A stretch of DNA of 64,000 bases from Arion vulgaris. Taxonomy: Eukaryota; Mollusca; Gastropoda; Stylommatophora; Arionidae. The notes under the pieces were generated by a model. The model did no database searches and was not told the DNA's origin. It saw nothing but the letters and a program-made list of their open reading frames with translations. Location: NCBI GenBank assembly GCA_020796225.1, contig CM036754.1, positions 71,013,940 through 71,077,939 on the forward strand, in the 5' to 3' direction. The translations under genes were made by a program, and so were the position numbers. Below, in pieces: positions 11,900 to 25,600 of this stretch; the stretch's first letter is position 1, and each line of letters starts with the position of its first letter.

Positions 11900-12760
11900 A
11901 AGATGCATAATCAACACTCCAAGTTATTCAGTTTAGAAAATTAAAAGGTCTACAGGTCCAACTGTCTGAGCTGTGCAACTAGAGCAAGGCCATCATGCAG
12001 TGGATACCATTTCACTGTGGACTACCAGGAAATGAGACAGATCAACTGGCCAAGAAAGGTGCTGCAGGCAAGCAACCGGATGTACCAGTAATGTATCATC
12101 ATAAGATAAAAATGATTAAATCAAACCGTAAGCCACCAACATTAACACAGGATGACCACCAAGATATAAGATTAGAACAAGTTGTCAATCTGCGACTCCG
12201 AAGCCACATGTAAACAAAATTCAAGATTGGAAATTCAGCCATGTGTATATGTTAGCAGGCACCACAAACCGCAGAGCATATACTTCAAGACTGCCCCGAA
12301 TATGATATATACTGAGACAAACTCAATGGCCTAATGAAACAACACTAGAAAGAAAACTGCAGACTTTTGTGTGAGCTACAAAATACAGCGAAGTTTATAC
12401 AAAAGTAAGTAAAGTAAAGGAACCCTTTCATACCTCGTGGTATATAGGTCAATACAGTGTTAGGCCTGTATTTTTCATTGACCGTCGGCACACGATGGGT
12501 GATGTGGTCAGCATCACGCCGCCGCCTTTACTTTCCCAGAGCATGTCTGGTACCCAGTTGAGGCTGGGTCGACCTGAGAAGCCGTCGCGGTCGGGAAAAT
12601 TCCACGCACATTGCGGGAGCTGAACCCAGACCACCAGCCTTGCGAGCGAGTTCACTAACAACTACGCTACAGCGGCTCTCGAAGTTTATACAAGGGTAAC
12701 ATTAAATATATAGACAATAATTCAAGCGAACGATTGGAAGAGTCACCATGAGATCCACCA
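11900..12760 (+). mobile_element. LINE fragment with RNase H end, split by SINE-B
   Basis: The plus strand encodes WIPFHCGLPGNETDQLAKKG (RNase H) and then AEHILQDCPEYDIY (C-terminal knuckle). The frame is broken and then interrupted at 12402. Confidence 0.75.
12403..12679 (-). mobile_element. SINE-B copy with perfect 14-bp TSD
   Basis: The minus-strand copy has head GAGCCGCTGTAGCGTAGTTG and a (CTTTACTTACTT)-like tail. It is bounded by CGAAGTTTATACAA at 12389-12402 and 12680-12693. Confidence 0.9.
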
Positions 12761-12769
12761 ATCTAGAGT

Positions 12770-13408
12770 CAAAAGTATAAACTTCATTGTCTGGCAAGGG
12801 AATAAGATTGCAAACTTCTACTCACTTGGAGCTGAATCAGTAACAGTTTGACCGATTGTCTGAACTATGCACCACTGAACACATCAATGTTTATTCAAAA
12901 GTGCATAAAATTAGTATAATTAAAAAACAGTTTCATGTTAAAACTATTTCATGTTAAAGAAAAGAATCTCACATTAAGTTACTAAATATCACTACATCTC
13001 ATTAAAATAAGAAAGCAGACATATTTATAATGACATATGCAAGTTTTTTTTTAGTTCCGTTTCCCTCGCCGTCTTAGTTGACTCCTTTCTTTTCTTCCGG
13101 GAACCATGCCCTCCATTATTATTATTTCTAAACCACACTGACATTTAATGTGAACAAAGTTTGTCATGATTCTGAAACATGATGTTATTTAGGATGAATG
13201 TTCAATTCTAGTAGGATATCTATATTTCTCCTCTTCTTTATCCAGTGCATTTGAATAATTTGTGAACATAGGATGTAAAATACATATCAACAATGATTTC
13301 ATGGCAAGGAAAACATAAATCTATAGAAATTGCTTGTGTTTCTGTAAAAAAAATACAAGTTTTGACATTTTTTGTTTTCTAAAAAAAAATCAGAATAAAC
13401 AGACTATT
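12770..13408. other. No feature seen (3' flank of the BICDR-like gene)
   Basis: AT-rich sequence that may include the 3' UTR of the minus-strand gene. No convincing polyadenylation signal was chosen. Confidence 0.4.
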
Positions 13409-13615
13409 TTAAACCAACGATGAAGAAGATTTACTTTTCCTCATTTGTTTCAAAGTCTCATATCTGGCACCTGCTAGATTTTTTGTGGGTGAGTTTGAGT
13501 TCCCAACATCTAGGTCATGTTTATGTTGTTGGGATGTTTGTCCTGTTACATCATCTGCACTACCAGCTACATCATTCATTGTGGTTGAAATATCAGAACT
13601 TTGAAGCTGTCCTTC
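13409..13615 (-). CDS. BICDR-like gene, terminal coding exon 9
   Basis: This exon encodes the last 68 residues, ending in a basic then serine-rich tail ([17 protein letters not shown]) and TAA. The acceptor is TTTTCCAG|GAA in phase 0. The vertebrate BICDL1 C-terminus is not recognisable here, so this end could have diverged, or the orthology is looser than family level. Confidence 0.7.
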   Translation of the reverse strand, partial: EGQLQSSDISTTMNDVAGSADDVTGQTSQQHKHDLDVGNSNSPTKNLAGARYETLKQMRKSKSSSSLV

Positions 13616-16600
13616 CTGGAAAATAATAGATACTTTGAATTGGAGATAATACAATATGTAGGAATATAAATACACGCAGACTTTGTTAAAATTAAATCAA
13701 CTAGGTCGGACCTGGTGCAAGTCTGGTCGTTTGAAATATATTGTCTATGCAATGTTTCTTGTATAATGATCAGATAGCTTGTCCCGAGTAGACCTTTGCC
13801 ATCCTAACAGTCCTTCAGAATTTCTCTCTCTCATAGGTCAGATGTCCTGCCTCTGCAGCCGTCATGTTCAAATCATCAGTTACATTCTGAATACATCTTC
13901 TCCGTGGTCTTCCTCTTCGCAGGGATGTCTCCTTCCATGATGGTCTTCTCCAGTCCTTCATGTCTCTTTATATGTCAAAAATACTTCAATATTCTCATCT
14001 TATTTGTGGCATCAGCAAGTTTTTGTTTAATTTTGAGATCTTTCTGTATAGATCTATTTGTTCTCTTCTCTGTCCATGATGTACGGATGACTCTTCTTTA
14101 ACACTTATATTAAAAAACACACACATATATATATTGTGTAAACCAATGTTCAACGTATACACGTTCTTGGCAAGGATCAAACATGTCACAAAGAGTGATT
14201 AAAATTGGTTGTAAGGAACGAACGCAAAGAAGATATTGTGTAAAGATTTACATAATATGATAACCGGTAAAATTGAGGGTAGACGAGACAGGGGAAAACA
14301 GAGAGAGAAAATGTTGGATGGCCTGACTTCATGGCACGGTAGAGCGTCACCTGATGATGATGAATATGTCCTTACTTTTCTTCAATTGAAATATATTGTC
14401 TATATCTGCAATGATTGTCTCTTACATAACAGGAACCCATTTCTATACTTCTTCTTCAGCTATCTCTGGTCATGCGCTTAATTTACTGTGGACCAAGTAA
14501 CAAGTAATACGGTACAATGATTAGAGAGCAGCAGTAGTGTAGTTGTTAGTGAACAATTCATATCTAGATTGACCCAGGTTCAATTCCATAGTAGATATGG
14601 AATTTTTTCCAACCGCAACGGCTCTCAGATTAAACCAGCCTCAATTGGGTACCAGGAAAAGCACTGGGTAGTAATGACGGCAGGCATGATGTTGACCACA
14701 TCACCCCTCGTGTGCCGACGGTCAATGAAAAATACAGGCCCAACACTGTATTACCCTATATTGGTTACTAAACTGACGTCATTGCACTCCGGGCAGACCC
14801 ATAGGTGCTCAGTCTCCTCTAATAGATATCGAAGAATATGCATTTATATGCCATGTGGTACAAAAGGCTTCCTTTACTTTTTCCTTACAATACTTGAATT
14901 TACAAAATGTTGAAGAATGAGAAAAGAAAAGTATAGAAACAATATTTACCTTCTGTGCAATGATTTTGTCAAAGCAAGCTTTCGTCTCAGCCACAAGAGA
15001 CAATAGAATATCTGTGTTAGCATCCATAAAGTCTTCAGATGCTTTGCGTACCGATGAACAACTTTCACCTTGAACTCTGATCACCAGTTCTTGTAGTTGT
15101 CTACAAGCTTCAGATAACTGTGCCTGCTGGATTACAAATGTTATACCTATTAATATGTGGATTATATTTATGGTGCAGGAGAAGAAAAATCAGTCTTTAA
15201 AAAAGGGTCTTCTTCTTCTTCGAACACTCCCTATCGACCACTTGTCAACCACTCTGTGTGATTTGTATGTGATCTGAGCCTAAGAGCGATTGTACATTGT
15301 GCCAGTTATGCGCCTACAAGTAGGCCAGAACATCTGATTTCCGCGATGCTTTTTATTTACTAGGGTCGCTTCCCTAGGCTCCTACCTCAGCCGCATCTTA
15401 CGGCATGTCTTGTAGGTCGCAGTGTTACTATTCTTTGTTCCCTTGTGGGCCCTGACAACACATGGATGAGATGTTGATTCTAATCAGTTCTAATGGATCT
15501 CTGTGGCGTAGAGGTTAAATACGCACCTCTCGTTCCAAAGGTACTCAGTTCGCTCCCTCGTGGAGCCATCATATTTTTCCAGATATCTCTGATCTCAGTG
15601 AGATCGAGTTCCTAGTTCTATCAGAGACGGGCGATAAAACATAGGTCTTGTGTTCAAATTGAGCCCGTAAAAAAACTCTTGGCAGTTAAAAATAGAGAAG
15701 AGCAGTCTGGGAAGCTGCTGCCCTGGTAAAATTCATTAGAATGGTTAATAAATAAAATTCCTACAGAATATTTTCTAAATTACATCGTGGACCCTCGCTG
15801 GTGATACTGCATTTTTTGCACTGTCGCTAAGATCGTCTGTCCTATGTAAGAAAGAAATTGGAGTACATATGGTTATTCATCAAAGTGCAATGATAATGGT
15901 CCAATCAATCAATCATGATTCTAATCAGTTACTCCAAAGAAGGTGTCCCCAGAACATAACACTAAACCTACCTGTTTATTATGACCTTTGCTTGCTGATT
16001 CCTTGCTGCAAGAGATCTCACCATCATCAAAAACACCACAATCCTGATCAGTTATGTCTTCCTCTGGGACATATCCATGGTAGTGGTATCGTAAGCCTGA
16101 CAAATTAAAAACGATAGCTTTCATACTATCAACAAAGTAGACTGCATTAAAACTATATTTTAAAAAAAGCCGAAGTTTAAAGCCGAAGGAATAAAATTAT
16201 ATATTGAAGGCAAAAGATCAAAACACAATGCTAGGTATTTTCACAAAATACAATCACAGACTAAATTAACGTTTTGACCAAAAAGTATTTATCAAGCAAA
16301 TGATATAAGATACAAATAAGACAAAACATAATAAGTCAGTAAAAAAAATACATCATCCTGAGAATCAATGTGAAACTTATCTGGTTAAAAGTATCTCTGT
16401 TTTGATCATTGGCCTGTAAACTATTTAGGCACACATTTATTTAACCTAAAAAACATTGTGACTACTTTTTTCTACACTAATAAAACTAATTTTGTTCGTT
16501 TAAAAAAAATTTTTTATTATACATTAAATCAACAAAATGCTTGCTTTCATCTTCTGCTTTGCGATCGCTATTTTAATGATTATACAGTTAGATGCATTCT

Positions 16601-19600
16601 TATGAAGTCGACTGTTGTCCTGAACTCATCTCTTGTGCCATGTAGCTTTGAATGTAGTGTTGGGTTATAGGGCCAGTATTCCTCTCTAGGGAGGACATAC
16701 AGGGGACAGTCTTGCAGGACATGTTCTGTGGTTTGCTCAGCGGTGCCACAGGGACACAGAGGGATAGGGACAATCATAGCCTGTGTAGGTGTTTGTTCAG
16801 TCTGTTACGTCCTATCCTGAGTTGGAAGATGATTGTCCTTGTCTGTTGAGCTTTCATCTTCTGATTGCATATGTTCAGTTCAGTTCTCTATCAAGAAATA
16901 TTTACTGTACTAATGTCAAGCCGCAGCTTTAGTTCCATGTTCTTTAGCATACACAATAATAAATTTTCATTTCAATGTGACTTCGAAATGCAATACTTTT
17001 GATGGTTCAGTGCGCAATAAAGAATTCAAATTAACGCAATACGGTAATTTAATAAAAGGTGCAACTTAGAGCAGGTATTCCTGATAAAAAAAAACATGCT
17101 GTGTGTAAAGCAAAGTAACAATTTAAAAAAGATGTGGTTGTAACATGCATCCTATTTTTAAGAGATCTTTTTTCGAACCAGGATGTAAGACCATCCAACA
17201 TTTTCTTCCTGTTCTCCATGATCTCTCCTTCCCTGAATTTTACCGTTGTCACCAAATGTTTTAAACCTCCTCTTCGCATTATATGCCCGAAGAACTTTTA
17301 TTGTCTGATTCTTATTCTTTTGATACAGTTTTTTTGTGTGTAGGCCTGTTTTAAAACCTCATCAATTGTTTTCTTCGCTGTCTATGGAATTTTCAGTAAT
17401 CTTCTGTAAAGCCCCATCTCTGTGGCTTCTATCGATCTTATTGATTGCTTGTTCAGTGTTCATGATTTGCTGTTTTATATTAGTATTGTTTCAATATAGC
17501 ACTGGAGTACAGGACATCAGAAATGATTAAATGCACCAAGGAGAGAGTCATTGAGAGACATGATTGCCTACACCAGCAGGCATGGCACTTGATTGATTGA
17601 TTGTACAAGATATTGTTTTGCGTACATTTTTTTAGTGTACGTTTAAGTATCAAAATAATACTGCACATAAAACCAAGTTCCCCCTAGAATAAAAGAATGC
17701 CCAGATCATGGCATTTCACTCACCACCACACCCCTGAGACAAACAGACAGCATATATTAAACCACCACTAACCATGGTTACCATCTGATATTGAGAGAGT
17801 AGTTCCAGCCATGTTGCCTACGAGAAAATCATCATCATCACATTCAAAATCATCCTCTTCTAGCATCTCAGATGTCACTGGGGTCATGTAGTACCAATCT
17901 GACACATAGCTCTGAAATAACACCAACACTATAATATAAATCTCTCTTCTGTACATAAACACATGATGGCATATTTTGAGACAATGGAAAAATCGTCTAA
18001 GTTGAGATTTTATATAAGCCATAAAATATGTGTTCTTAAATATATATAACCAACTAAAAACAGTATGGAACGGAACTGATAAAAAAACAAAGATCAGAAT
18101 ACTAAGATTATATATATTCCCAGTGGCAACGTATGGGTGTGAAGCATGGACATTTAATAAAGCAGTGGAAAAACATATATGTGCCTTTGAATATAAGTGT
18201 TACAGAAACGTCCTCCGTATATCTTGGACAGAGAAGAGAACAAATAGATCTATCCAAAAAAACCTCAAAATCAAAGAAAACTGGCTGATGCTACAAATAA
18301 GAAAGAGAAAATTGAGATATTTTGGACATATAAAAGACACAAAGGGCTGGAGAAGACCATCATGGAAGGAGGCATACCGGAAAAGAGAAGAGGAAGACAA
18401 TGGAGAAGATGGATTCCGGATGTAACTGATGGTTTGAACATGACGGCTGCAAAGGCAGGACATCTGGCCTATGAGAGAGATAAATTCCAGAGGACTGTTG
18501 GGGTGGCAAAGTTCTGCTCAGGACAAGCTATTTGATGATGATGAAATATATATATACATATCTGTATAATGAGAAATGTAAGAGATGCTGAAGCTAAAGA
18601 ATAGTACTATGCTCTAATGATTGTGAAAAATGTATTACTGGAAATAAAATAACATGAAAGGTTGGAGAAGACCATTATGGAAGGAGTAAGACTATTATGA
18701 AGGAAGCATCCTGGCAAAAAGGAGAAGAGGAAGAGCGTGGAGAGGATACTTTCAGGGTGCAACTGATGATTGTAGGACATCTGGCCTTAGAGACAGAAAC
18801 ATTTCAAAGGACTGTTAGGGTGGCAAAGTTCTGCTCAGAATCCAAACAAGCAATTTGATAATGAAGAGTATATTACAGGAGTCTGAGATGGCTGGGACAT
18901 GTGTGCCATATGAGCGATGATAGAATCCCAAAGAACATTCGATATGGTCAACTCGAAACTTGTACTAGACAGCATGGGCACTCATTACTACACTTCATTG
19001 ACACCTGCGTCTGTGGCCTAGGGGTTAGTGACTCGGTCTGTTAACCTCGACGTTCTGAGTTTGAATCACGCTGCGGACAGTTTGGTTGCAAATTGTTTTG
19101 TGTGGATTTTAACAAAAGGACGATGGCAACACCCGTTTAGAAAGCAATGGCAAACTACTGAACGTAATAATGCCTAGAAAAGTCACAAACAACTTTAAAA
19201 AAAGCTGGGGATGATTCGCAAAGTCCTGTAAAGGATATGCAATTAACTTTTGACACCTGCAAGCGTGATCTAACTTTATGTAGCATAGACAAAGAACATT
19301 GGGAGCGGCTGGCCAAAGACAGGCAAGCGTGGTGAGCGGTGGCTCACAAAGAAAAACACCATCAAATATGGAGGCAAAAGACAGCGCAGAGAAAACATCC
19401 TATGTATCAGCTTCAGTTTCACCTCCAGCAACTTTGGCAAGGATTGCCACTCCAGAATAGGCCATTACATCCACAAGAAACATTGTGATTCAGCACAGAA
19501 CATACTACGTGACACAAAACCTATTGTCTCCTGGGGACAAAGAGGCCAATGATGATGATTACATGAGTTTATATGCAAGTTTAAAACTATCTTTAAAATG

Positions 19601-22600
19601 TATGTTAGAGCACAATATTTGTGCAGTACAAATAATAATATATAAAAAAAGCAAAATGGTCTAGTGCTGCAAGAAATTTGTTCTCTGGTATTAATACAAT
19701 AAGGAATATTATAAATTATTTTTAAAATTATCTTACCATGTCTGACTCAATTCGAGATCTAATCTCCATTGATCGATTGAGAGATTCATTGCTGTTCCTA
19801 TCAACATCTTGAGCATCGCTGCCTGAAAAGTCAAAAATACCTAACATGCCATTGGAGGATGATTCTGAACCAGTTCCATTTCTGTCATCATACAGCTGTG
19901 AGGACAGCTCTGAGAATAATGACTGCTCTGGGATGTCTTGCTGTCGGGAGCAAAATTCCTGAGCATAGTGTGAAAGTTCTGAAAATAATGATTTTTCATT
20001 GTTGACCTCACCACTGTAAGATGTATCCTCAAACTGAGAAGGAATGTCAACAGAAGTTGGACTTTCCTTAGAATTACTATTGTGAGGTAAGCAGCTTTTT
20101 TGAAAAGACTCTGACAGTGGTAAACTGTCATGCAACACAGTATCTACATTAATTTTCCCAGTTTGGGTTAATTTTGCTGAAGTTGAGAGCCCACTAATAT
20201 CCAGCTTGAGAGGTCTCAGAGTCTCATACTGTGTAGGAATCTGATAAGAAATCTGATTACCATTACTATCCATGATGGAGCTGGCAGAATTTCCATGAGG
20301 ATCATAAACACTGTGATGTGATTCAGAATACAAACTCTGCTTAGGTCCGCTGTCACTAATTTCATCATCATCACTGCCACCACCAACATTCTGATGATGA
20401 CGCTTCCTTGATCCTTCAGCCACACAGCATATACTACAGTCACCAGTGCTTCTGTTGTGGTGGCACATGGAAGAAAACTCAGAAGTGATAGGGTTTAATT
20501 CCCCATTATCTCCTTGTGTTAGCTCAGAAAAGAGAGACTGTTCATAGATTTTAGTTAAATCTCCGCCCTGATCTTCAACACATTCAAATAATTGTTTATT
20601 GGCTTGTTTAACTTGTTCTTGTTTCTGTTGTTGATTTGTAAATGACTGGGGATAAGAAGATTGTCTTTGTTTCTCATGATTAGTCTCAAATAATAAACTG
20701 TTGGTTTTTTGTCTACTGCCACTGCTATTATGCCTAGTACTTGTGTTGCTTCTACTGGAAAGATATGGTGCTCTAAGTTGGTGCTGTTGTAATGACTGTC
20801 GTTGTTGTATTTGTTGCAGTAAGTCAGCATTTGATTCCTGTAATTCTTCAATAACACTGGTCTGCCGCTGAATCTGTGGAAAGAAAAAAAATGTAAATGG
20901 AAGAAGCAGAACAAATGAGTTTAAATGCAAAGTTAAAACATTTATGATTGAAAAAAGTCCACAGCTTACTTAATGGCAAAACTCGAGGGAAATTATGTTA
21001 TTCATGTCAAAATGGTAGACAACTAACTCGACCCAATTCATCAGCTTCCCAGAAATACCAACAAGCTTTCCTGTTTCTTCTGAGAACTGGCTACTAAAAC
21101 TGGCTCCTGAGTGTCTCCAAAAGCTGACCTGATTCTTTTGGGAGAGCGTTCTAGATATGGAACACTATAATAATAATACTCCATTCTGCTTTGCAATACT
21201 ACTATATTATGAGTATAAACCCCACTTTATAGTCTCACATCTACTGAGTTATACTGTTGAATAGTGTCAGATCTGAATGGTCATAGAGAAGGCCGTCAGA
21301 CCTGACTCATGTCCACCTAAAAATATACCTAGACTAAACAACTGTTTATGAATATACAAGAATAAAAAGCCGACTGTGTGTTGCCGGGCTCGAAGGGAGC
21401 AAAGAATAGTAACACTGCGACCTACAAAGCATGTCGTAAGAGGTGACTGAGGTAGGGGTCTAGGAAGCTACTCATGTAAATAAAAGCATTGCAGAAATAA
21501 GTTGTGCTGGCCTACTTGTAGGCGCATAACTGGCATAACGAACAATCGCTCTTAGGCTCAGATTGCATACGAATCACAAAGAGTGGTTAACAAGTGGTTG
21601 ATGTTGAGCGTTTGAAGAAGAAGAAGCCTAAAAAGCAGTAAATCTTGATTGTGATGTAATTCTATTGACATACCTTAACTTCCTGTTCTAATAGTTTAAT
21701 CTCCAGGGTCTGTGTGTTTTCATGGGTCATCTCAAATGTATTGATGAGAACAGTCTTCTCTTCTTGAATGTCATGAAGTTTTTGATTTGTTTCTTGTAGT
21801 TTTTCACTTAAATGTTCAACCTGATAATAATAATAAACCAATCTTCTATATTCCAAACTAAAGTAAACAAGATACATTATATTCAAAGTGTAATTTTAAA
21901 ACTTAACGCGCATAATATTTAAAAGATTTCAAGTATTGGAAGGTACAACATGACAAGCTTGACAAATCTGCCATTTATATATAATACAAAATCTCCATAT
22001 GGCTACACCCCTGTTGAGCAGAAGTATTCCTCCCATGGATTTGAGACATGGCAGGGAGTTTATTGGTAGCTCTATACAAGACGATGGCACTTCTGACTGA
22101 TTTTTTCGCGAAGGGGTGCTTTCCTTATTATTAGTTTACCCAGCCATACAGGATTGCCTCTCCTACTTCAGAGGTACCGAAAGTGGATATCTGCTTATGC
22201 TGTTCAACTGAGGATAAGTCCAATTCATAGCTTCTTTCTCTCTTTAACCTCTAGTGAGACGTCCCATAGCAGAGAGGAATCGCACAGTAACAACCTCTGT
22301 ACCCCTATCTGATTAAGAACTAACAGTGACAGTGTTCTGGCTATACCAGTGTCAAGGTTAAGTGACCAGGAAAGAGTCTAATGTTCCTTCTTTTTCTTCT
22401 TCTGCGTTCTCACTAGATTGGGATTTCGGATTCTCTAATAAAGGCAGCCGTCTGCCTCAGATTATCAGCCATGCCTTACAGTTTGTCTTGGACGCTAGTG
22501 TAAGTGGGCCACCTCTTTCTTCTCAAGTCTCCCGCAGTAATTTTTGGCCACCCTCATGATGGTAGGTCTGACATTCTTACTGCGTGGCTAAATCTCCGAG

Positions 22601-25600
22601 GCAGATTGGCGACCGTAGAATCCGTTATCCCATTCCTCATTGTGAGGGTCGTTGCACCATGTTATGCGCCTTACGGCCTGGTGCATCCGTTTTCTGCAAG
22701 CATTTGTTTCGGGTTAGCATTCCCCAGCGAACACATGCATCCGATTTCAGCCAAACCTCCTTAGTCTCCTCTTACGACATGCGTGGCAGGTAACAGTGGT
22801 TCCATTCTTTACACCCCAAATTTGGGCCCCGGTAACCACTGGCGATCTAATGTTCCAGGCCTCATATTAACAAATGCAGAAATGTCACATAAAAACCCAA
22901 ATTTACACTATACCAAGTGTACATTTTGTGTGTGCCAGAGAGAGTTGGAAAATGACTAAAGATATAGAAAACAAGTTGAATGCATTTGAAAATAGATGTC
23001 TGCAAAAATAATGAACGTAAAATTGAAAGAATTCAGAAGAAGTGATGAAATCAGAGAAATGTCTAGTCAACCACTAGTAACAACTGTAAGGAGAAGATGG
23101 AAATATGTTGGACATACCTTGAGAAGAAATTATCAAAGAATATCAAAGCAGGCAGTGAAGTGGGACGCAAAGGGTTCAAGAAAGAGAGAATGACCTAAGG
23201 AGACACTGAAACAAACTTTGCAGAGAGAGGCAAGAGATATCGGTCACAGTTCCATGGAGGAGATTGAACAAGTTGCCCAGTAGAGAGCTATATGGAGAAA
23301 TTGCTTGCAGGCCCTATGTAACATATAACAGTACAAGATGAATTATTATTATAAGTGTATATGCCAAGTACACTTAGAACTAGCTGGAAGAGAGTGAGAA
23401 GCTCTAGTAATGAAGACAGCAACACACCTGTTCTCTCAACATGGAGATATGGTCTAACTGATCCGTTATTGTAGCACAATTTGACTCATTTCTCATCTTC
23501 AGTTGATCAAAGTCTTTTATAAGCTCCTCCTCTCTTAATGATGCCTATAAGAGACCAAAAAAAACAAGTAAATCCACAAGCATGACAAAATAAAACTACA
23601 AAATACAAGTCATTCTCTTTATCAAAACAATATCTTAACCATGAATTGAACTATAAAAACTCAAGCATGGCTGTTGATATAGTTGTGGTTATGGAAGTGT
23701 AAAACTATAGTATTTATGGAGCATACAACAGGACCACAAGAGACATGTTTTTATCTCTAAGGCAGCTTCAGAAAAAGTGCAAGAAGCAGAGGAAACCCCT
23801 GTATGTTGTCACTATTGACCTCACAAATACATTTGATCTTACAAGCAGATAGTCTTTTTACAATCATAGTGACGATGGGGTGCGCCTGTGCTTAACTACC
23901 TTGCACAGCCTCATGAAGTCTTTCCACTTAACATGCAGAGAACTCTAGTGTTTGATGGATCATTCAACATTGCAGTGGAGTGAAGTAGGTTCATGCCCTT
24001 GTGCTACATGTTCTGCATTTTTTGTTGCTGTTCCACGCAGGCATTTTTTTAACTGTCACGGAGGGCATTTACTCCCATAAAAGATCAGATGATAAACTTT
24101 TCAAGGCATCATGATCAAGAGCAAAGGAAGAAGTTAAAGAAAGATGCATAAAAAAACTTCCATCTGAGAACAATGCATCATTTACTCATACCGCAGAAGA
24201 CCTACAAAATCGCGTAGATTGTTTTGCGAGTGAGTGCAGTGACTTTGAGCTTACCATCACAATAATTTAAACACAGTTGATTGCGCAGGATGTTATCGCA
24301 CATCAATAATAATCTCCAACTACAAACGGGTTTGTGTATCTGATCTCAGCTACCTCTGAAAACCTATCACAGGAGACTTGAGATCAACAAGAGAATTAGC
24401 AAGGCAGCAACTACATTTTTCCAGACTGACAATGAAAGTCTGTGAAACTAACAAACTAATTGAGTATACAAAAGCTAATGTCTATATGACTAGAGTGAGA
24501 GCACGCTATTTTATGGGACAGAATCCCCGACTATTTCCTCTCGACAAGAAAGTTCAACTCTTTCCACATGAGATGGTTCTAGGTATAATCTAACAAACAT
24601 GAGCTTGAATGGGCAAGAATTCTCACCATGTACACTCTACTCAAGCAGAGACGACTCCAGTGGCTAGACCACATCTGATCATATACAATTAAATTTAAAA
24701 CATACAAAGCAAAAACTAGATTACAGGAATAAATAATTGTAATTTGCCTTCGTCACCATCATATTGAGAAAATAAGTTATAAAAGAGGCAATATAAGCTA
24801 AAGTAAAAAAAAAAATCAGTCTTGTAATTTACGAACCTTCTTAACCATTTCAAAAAGATAATCTGAGTTTTGTTGTGCCTCACGTAAAGACCTTGACCGC
24901 TCTCTCTCGGACACCTGCAGCTCATCGTTAGCTCTGGCATGCTTACGAAGAGCAGTCACATCCTCCTGTAAGTCTTTGATGGCATTTTGATATTCAATCC
25001 CCATCTTTTCCAACTCAAGGTGAATGTCATGCTTTTCCTGTTGCAATTCCTGGAATGGCAACCATTAAAAAATTATATACTTATATATATATATGCAAAC
25101 AAATTGTAACAGATAATTTTAAAAGTATGCACATCCTTGCTCCGATAACTCACAAAATACAATTAGTTATATCCTTAAACCAAGCCAAACAAATATTTTC
25201 TAGTTTAAATAATGTTCAACAATAATACGTTCTCATATCTTCATTCAGTTGATTGATAGGACCATCATCATTGCACTTCGGTGAGTAACCTTGTGTGTTT
25301 CGATCTCTTTCTTATACAGGAAGATCTCAGCTGCAGTGCACAAACTCCGCAGCACCTGTGAGGGTCCCCAATGTAATTTTGACGATTGTTATTTATGTAG
25401 GAATTTTATTTTTAATCTTTCCTAATGAATTTTGCATGGGCAGTGGCTTTCCAGCCTGCTCTTCTCGATTTTGAACTGGCAAGGGTTCTTTTACGTACTC
25501 AAATTGAACACAGGACCAATATTTTTCATCGTCCGTCTCCGATTGGACTAGGAGCTCGATCTCGCCTACACTGAGAACAGGGATCTCTGGAAAAATATCC

